From Acidobacteriota bacterium (lineage in GTDB: Bacteria > Acidobacteriota > Thermoanaerobaculia > UBA5066): a stretch of 64,000 nucleotides of DNA. How positions within the stretch are numbered: position 1 is the first letter of the stretch; every line of letters begins with the position of its first letter. The stretch is taken from positions 314,034-378,033 of the forward strand of contig JAKOVQ010000003.1 of assembly GCA_029781975.1 (NCBI GenBank), read 5' to 3'. A program made the translations under genes and the position numbers. This document shows positions 60,376 through 64,000 of this stretch, in pieces. Under the pieces are notes generated by a model. It was given only the letters and a program-made list of their open reading frames with translations. It was not told the DNA's origin and ran no database searches.

Positions 60376-61053
60376 ATGCCCGCCAAGGTCGTCACGGTCA
60401 CCTCGCCCACGCTCACGTTCGGCCAGCGGATCTACTTCCCCGGGATCCTCGCGGGGCTGGCGCAGACGCTGGGGCACTTCCTGAAGAACCTCCTCAGCCT
60501 CACGAAAACGCTGCCGACGATCCAGTACCCGGAGATGCGGCGGAACTACTCCGACCGCTACCGCGGCCGGCACATCCTGAAGACGCGGCACGACGGCACG
60601 CTGAAGTGCGTGGCCTGCTACATGTGCGCGACGGCCTGCCCGGCCGACTGCATCCACATCGTGGCGGGGGAGCACCCGAACCTGGCGTACGAGAAGTACC
60701 CGACGACGTTCGAGATCGACCTCCTCCGCTGCGTCATGTGCGGCTTCTGCGTCGACGCCTGCCCGAAGGACGCGATCTGGATGACGCGGGACTACGAGAT
60801 GTCGTACTTCTCGCGGAAGGACGCCATCTACGGCATCCCCGAGCTGACCGAGAAGCCCTCGGACACCGCGGCGGACGGCCCCGGGTACGGCTACCGGCCG
60901 TACTACGGCGAAAGCCCGGCCCGGAAGGCGGGGGAGTTCGAGCCCTCCGGCCTCGCCGTCCTGCCGGTGATGCTCGCGCGGAACGCCGCGATCAACCGGA
61001 TGCCGCCGCCGCCGAAGCCGGCTGCGCCGCCGGCGGCCAAGCCGGCGGCGTAG
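60376..61053 (+). CDS. nuoI: NADH-quinone oxidoreductase subunit I
   Basis: 225 residues. Two [4Fe-4S] clusters: CVACYMCATACPADCIHI (about 76-93) and CVMCGFCVDACPKDAIWM (about 116-133), the N6a/N6b clusters of the complex I peripheral arm. A positively charged N-terminal helix (AGLAQTLGHFLKNLLSLTKT) sits against the membrane. After the core the tail is Pro/Ala rich. Last gene of the nuoB-nuoCD-nuoI operon; nuoA, nuoH and nuoJKLMN are not in this window. Ends 81 bp from a converging gene. Confidence 0.95.
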   Translation: MPAKVVTVTSPTLTFGQRIYFPGILAGLAQTLGHFLKNLLSLTKTLPTIQYPEMRRNYSDRYRGRHILKTRHDGTLKCVACYMCATACPADCIHIVAGEHPNLAYEKYPTTFEIDLLRCVMCGFCVDACPKDAIWMTRDYEMSYFSRKDAIYGIPELTEKPSDTAADGPGYGYRPYYGESPARKAGEFEPSGLAVLPVMLARNAAINRMPPPPKPAAPPAAKPAA

Positions 61054-61064
61054 CAGCAGTGTTC

Positions 61065-61089
61065 CCGGGGGTTTTGTCGATCCCCCCGG
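61065..61089 (+). terminator. Hairpin between nuoI and the converging gene
   Basis: Stem CCGGGGG / CCCCCGG with an 11-nt loop (GTTTTGTCGAT region) between the two convergent genes. No long T-run; weak, possibly bidirectional. Confidence 0.4.
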
Positions 61090-61134
61090 ACCCCCCACGA
61101 GAGAACCCGAACAGGAGGCTCCGTTCGGCTGCGT

Positions 61135-61554
61135 CTACCAGACGAGGCGGGCGCCGAGGCGGAGCTGGTAGGGGCGGCCGGCGCTGTCGATCGGGCTGTA
61201 GTCGCCCTGGGGGCGTCCCCTGGGGTCGTCCGGCGTGATCCACGGGTCCGGCCGGAGCGCCCGGAGGACGACGTCGTTGATCTCGAAGGCCGCCATCAGC
61301 CGGAGCTTGCCCGACGGCGCGGGGGAGCCGAGGGTGAAGAGCGAGTCGGGGTCGCCCGGAAGGCGAAGCGGGCGCTCGTCCTCGCGGACGGCGCTTTCCC
61401 GGGCGAGGTCGGTGCCGAGAGGGAGCGACAGGACCGGGAAGAGGTGGAAGCCGGGAGACGGCCCCGCGGTCTGGGTCCCCGAATCGCCCGCGCGCACCGG
61501 CGAGGAGAGGAGCAGCCCCACCGCCAACGCTCCGATCGCGCCGCACCAGGCCAT
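61135..61554 (-). CDS. Hypothetical exported protein, 139 aa
   Basis: N-terminal signal peptide (AIGALAVGLLLSSPVRA) and a short mature part with no recognised domain (FHLFPVLSLPLGTDLARESA, DSAGRPYQLRLGARLVW). The C-terminal aromatic residue (VW) and beta-like alternation recall outer-membrane barrel fragments, but this is only a resemblance. ATG at 61554 lies 6 nt after a GATACT sequence. Independent of the nuo operon, which converges from the other side. Confidence 0.5.
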   Translation of the reverse strand: MAWCGAIGALAVGLLLSSPVRAGDSGTQTAGPSPGFHLFPVLSLPLGTDLARESAVREDERPLRLPGDPDSLFTLGSPAPSGKLRLMAAFEINDVVLRALRPDPWITPDDPRGRPQGDYSPIDSAGRPYQLRLGARLVW

Positions 61555-61599
61555 GGCCCGAGTATCTCACCGGACGAGGGACTCGGGGTCCCTTCGACC

Positions 61600-62373
61600 T
61601 CAGTGGAGGTAGGACCCTCCGTTCAGGCCGAGGGCCGTGCCGTTCGCGTAATCCCCCAGCGGCGAGAGGTAGAAGAGGATCGCGCGGGCGCACTCCTCGG
61701 GGGTGCCGATCCGCCCGAGCGGGATCTCCCCCTCGATCTCGGCCCGTCGCGCCGACACGTCCGGCTGCGCCATCTCGGTGTCGACCCAGCCGGGGCAGAC
61801 GGAGTTGGCGGTGACGCCGTGCCGGCCCTCGTTCCGCGCCAGGCACCGGGCGAGGTTCACCATCCCCGCCTTGGAGACGGCGTAGCTCGGGGCGTCGGTC
61901 TCGGCGCGGAAGGCGGCGCGCGAGGCGACCATGACGATCCTCCCGAACCGGGCGGCGCGCATCGCCGGGAGGCAGAGGAGGGCGAGGTGGGCCGCCGACT
62001 CGAGGTTGACGGCCATCGTCGTCCGCCACGCGGCGAGGAACGCGGCGTCGTCAGTCTCCTCGAACGGGTTCCTCGCGTAGACGCCGGCGTTGTTGACGAG
62101 GAGGAGCGGGTCGCCGAGCGCCGCCACGGTCTCGCGGTGGATCCGGCGGCGGTCGTCCTCGCGGCCGAGGTCGCCCTGGACGAGCGCGGGCGCGGGGCCG
62201 CCGGCCCGGCGGATGTCGCGGGCGACCTCCTCCGCCTCCGCCCGAGAGCGGCCGTAGTGGATCGCCACGCGGGCGCCGGAGGCGGCGAGGAGCCTGGCCG
62301 TCGCGGCACCGATCCCGCGGGAGGCGCCGGTGACGAGGGCGACGCGGCCCTCGAGGTCGATGGAGGTCGTCAC
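61600..62373 (-). CDS. Short-chain dehydrogenase/reductase
   Basis: 257 residues, Rossmann oxidoreductase. NAD(P) motif VTGASRGIGAATARLL, NNAGVYARN, and the catalytic triad Ser (VASRAAF), Tyr-x-x-x-Lys (YAVSKAGMV); C-terminal NSVCPGWVDTEM and GGSYLH. Resembles 3-oxoacyl-[ACP] reductase (FabG-type) enzymes. A start of GTG at 62373 overlaps the coaW stop (GTGA). Could act on acyl chains or sphingoid intermediates, but it lies far (56 kb) from the serine palmitoyltransferase, so no functional link is claimed. Confidence 0.9.
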   Translation of the reverse strand: MTTSIDLEGRVALVTGASRGIGAATARLLAASGARVAIHYGRSRAEAEEVARDIRRAGGPAPALVQGDLGREDDRRRIHRETVAALGDPLLLVNNAGVYARNPFEETDDAAFLAAWRTTMAVNLESAAHLALLCLPAMRAARFGRIVMVASRAAFRAETDAPSYAVSKAGMVNLARCLARNEGRHGVTANSVCPGWVDTEMAQPDVSARRAEIEGEIPLGRIGTPEECARAILFYLSPLGDYANGTALGLNGGSYLH

Positions 62374-63260
62374 GACTGTCCCTCCCGTCCCTCCCGGGCG
62401 GATCGGCGGCCGCGCGCCCGGGCGAGGGCGCCGCAGGCGCCCGTGAACTCCCCGCGCGGGAGGAAGTGGGCGGAGGCGCCGACGAGGGCCGTCACCGCCC
62501 GCAGGACGTCCTCGAGAAGGGGGTTGTTCCTCAGGGTCGACCCGGCGTAGACGACGTCGGGGCGCCCGCGGAAGGCGCCCGCGTCGGCGGGGGGGGCCGT
62601 CCGGAGCGCGAGCTCTCCGGCGAGGAGCGCGACGTTCTCGCCCAGGAGCCCGATCAGGGCGTTCGCGACGTCCGCCGGCTCGCGCGAGTCGACCTTCCCG
62701 AAGTTGGCGGCCGTCAGCTCGGGGACGAGCGCGATCTCGCCGGGGCCGTAGAGGTCGCCGACGAGGAGGTCGACCTGCCGCCTGTCGCCCCGCGCCGCGA
62801 GGGAGACGAGCGCGTCGTGGCTCTCCTCGCCGAGGAGGAGGATCCCGAGGCCGCGCAGCGTGCCGCCGCCCAGCGCGGTCCCGCCGACCCGCCTCACCGT
62901 GCCGGGCCCGTCGACGAGGAGGATCGACGTCCCGGTCCCGAGGCTCACGAGGACGTGCGGGACGGCCAGGGAGAGGCCGGCGAGGCCGAGGAGGAGGGCC
63001 TCGCCGCTCCCCCAGGACTCGAACTCCCCGACGAGGTCGACGTCGCGCGTCGCCGAGAGGCGGCGCGCCAGCCGCCCGCTCCCCCCGCCCGTGGCCGCGA
63101 GGATCCGCGGCGGGCGCCGCTCGAGGAAGGCGTCGAGGAGGTGCGGGTCCGCCGCCGGGCAGATGAAGGTCTCGAACGTCTCGATCGGGGAATCGGCGGG
63201 GACGGCGACGGCCTTCGTGAGGGTCGCGCCGAGGTCCAGGCCGACGTCGACGGGGGTCAT
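62370..63260 (-). CDS. coaW: Type II pantothenate kinase
   Basis: 296 residues, of the ASKHA fold: phosphate 1 motif DVGLDLGATLTKAVAVP, phosphate 2 HVLVSLGTGTSILLVDG, and GGTALGGGTLRGLGILLLG. The C-terminal GEFTGACGALARA region matches type II (Staphylococcus/eukaryote-like) pantothenate kinases that resist CoA feedback. Phosphorylates pantothenate in CoA synthesis. The ATG at 63260 overlaps the stop of the SGNH hydrolase gene (ATGA), and its stop overlaps the SDR start. Confidence 0.9.
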   Translation of the reverse strand: MTPVDVGLDLGATLTKAVAVPADSPIETFETFICPAADPHLLDAFLERRPPRILAATGGGSGRLARRLSATRDVDLVGEFESWGSGEALLLGLAGLSLAVPHVLVSLGTGTSILLVDGPGTVRRVGGTALGGGTLRGLGILLLGEESHDALVSLAARGDRRQVDLLVGDLYGPGEIALVPELTAANFGKVDSREPADVANALIGLLGENVALLAGELALRTAPPADAGAFRGRPDVVYAGSTLRNNPLLEDVLRAVTALVGASAHFLPRGEFTGACGALARARGRRSAREGREGQS

Positions 63261-64000
63261 CGGGCCGATTGTCGCCCGAGGGGGAGCGGAAGGGTCGAGG
63301 CGACCCGCGCGGCGATCTCGTCGTACCCGGCGGGTCCGGGGTGGAACCGGTCGGCTCCGACGAGGTCGGGGCGGGCGTCGAAGAGGTCGGCCACCGGGAC
63401 GAAGACGGTCCCGGGGACGTCGAGGGCGGCCTCCTCGAGGGCCGCGTTCCAGCGCGCGACGAACCGGCGGGCCGGGACCGCCCCCGCCGCCGGGGCGGGG
63501 TCGTAGATGCCGACGAGGCGGATGGGGGCACGCGCGTTGAGGGAGCGGACGGCCCGCAGGACCTCGGCGACCCGCGTGCGGGCGCCGGCCAGGAGGGCGG
63601 GGGGAGGGCCGTCGGCGTCCGCCGCGGCGAGGGAGTGCGTGAGGTCGTTGCCCGAGATCGAGAGGAGAACGAGGTCGGCGCGCGAGACGACGGCCCGCAC
63701 GTCCGGCCGCTCGAGCGCCCGGAGGAGCCCCTCCGTCTCGAGGCCGTCGACGGCGAGGTTGGTGACGGCGACGGTCCGCCCCTCCTTCTCGAGGTCGCGG
63801 GCGACCCGCGCGGGGTACCCGCCGCGCCCCGCGTCCCCGGTCCCCCGCGTCAGCGAGTCGCCCAGGGCGACGACCGCGAGGGTGCCGGCGGGGGGGAGGG
63901 CGGGGGGCGGCTCGGCGGCCGGCGCGAGCTCCGCGGCGGGCTCTCCCGGCGCGCCGGCGAACGCCGAGACGAGGCCGACGGCGCAGACGGTCCCCGAGAG
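63257..64000 (-). CDS. SGNH/GDSL hydrolase, 5' end cut by window
   Basis: At least 247 residues visible. The SGNH motifs are all present: block I GDSLTRGTGD, block II Gly in NLAVDGLETEG, block III SGNDLTHS and block V DRFHPGPAGY (catalytic Asp-His pair). It is a serine esterase/lipase/acyl-hydrolase. The visible N-terminal part (FAGAPGEPAAELAPAAEP) is Pro/Ala-rich and looks like the end of a signal or linker, so the enzyme is probably exported. The true start is beyond the window. First of the operon with coaW and the SDR. Confidence 0.88.
   Translation of the reverse strand, partial: LSGTVCAVGLVSAFAGAPGEPAAELAPAAEPPPALPPAGTLAVVALGDSLTRGTGDAGRGGYPARVARDLEKEGRTVAVTNLAVDGLETEGLLRALERPDVRAVVSRADLVLLSISGNDLTHSLAAADADGPPPALLAGARTRVAEVLRAVRSLNARAPIRLVGIYDPAPAAGAVPARRFVARWNAALEEAALDVPGTVFVPVADLFDARPDLVGADRFHPGPAGYDEIAARVASTLPLPLGRQSAR

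Noticed and set aside
61600-62373. SDR as the missing 3-ketosphinganine reductase
   Set aside because: It lies 56 kb from spt, in an operon with coaW and an SGNH hydrolase, and looks like a general FabG-type SDR; no evidence links it to sphingolipids.

Overview
The window is a very GC-rich bacterial chromosome segment packed with genes on both strands; most third codon positions are G or C, and long antisense open frames result. There is no rRNA operon, CRISPR array or prophage. An Oar-type TonB receptor with a carboxypeptidase-like N-terminal domain, a PEGA-domain Ser/Thr kinase, a serine palmitoyltransferase and a large NAD-dependent glutamate dehydrogenase suggest an Acidobacteriota-like, respiratory, amino-acid-using organism. 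Myxococcota-like lineages cannot be excluded from sequence reading alone.

Layout. 1-4.2 kb (minus): partial class I aminotransferase, a membrane protein and an M1 metallopeptidase. 4.4-6.8 kb: serine palmitoyltransferase plus a GNAT-like acyltransferase, a probable sphingoid-base/ceramide pair. 6.9-14.0 kb: one tightly overlapped operon (NfeD, slipin, SPOR protein, lipA, lnt, prfB with a programmed +1 frameshift, Nudix hydrolase). 14.0-17.6 kb (minus): TPR protein and PEGA kinase. 17.6-21.8 kb: lipoprotein, serine hydrolase, DinB protein, crotonase, aldo/keto reductase. 21.8-25.1 kb (minus): haem-binding DUF3365 protein and HrpB helicase. 25.2-30.4 kb: glutamate dehydrogenase, an unusual PEP-synthase-domain/nucleotidyltransferase protein, a WbuC cupin. 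30.5-33.5 kb: TonB-dependent receptor. 33.7-40.6 kb: acyl-CoA dehydrogenase, amino-acid permease, NAD-glutamate dehydrogenase. 41.1-47.4 kb: four-gene redox operon (NuoE-like, NuoF fused to a GltD/NfnB-type flavoprotein, multi-FeS ferredoxin, glutamate-synthase FMN domain), followed by tRNA-Cys and tRNA-Leu.

47.8-52.3 kb is an accessory patch: two orphan proteins, three type II toxin-antitoxin modules (MazF type, AbrB-PIN, RHH-PIN), a ParE-like remnant, a secreted nuclease and a DUF4160/DUF2442 pair whose DUF4160 gene is frameshifted. 52.4-56.8 kb: methyltransferase, RNase III, DsbD and a thioredoxin-fold partner. 56.9 kb: tRNA-Phe. 57.1-61.1 kb: peptide deformylase, BFD-like protein and a partial complex I cluster nuoB-nuoCD-nuoI. 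61.1-64 kb (minus): secreted protein, SDR, type II pantothenate kinase and a partial SGNH hydrolase.

Functionally, many genes converge on glutamate and NAD(P)H: uptake and oxidative deamination (permease, two glutamate dehydrogenases), a possible NADH/NAD(P)H/FeS transhydrogenase linked to a glutamate-synthase domain, and the peripheral arm of complex I. A recurrent promoter geometry also stands out: a TAnnnT hexamer followed 6-8 nt later by ATG or GTG, which suggests leaderless transcripts; in two cases the putative leaderless reading frame is a mini-ORF whose stop overlaps the start of the main gene.
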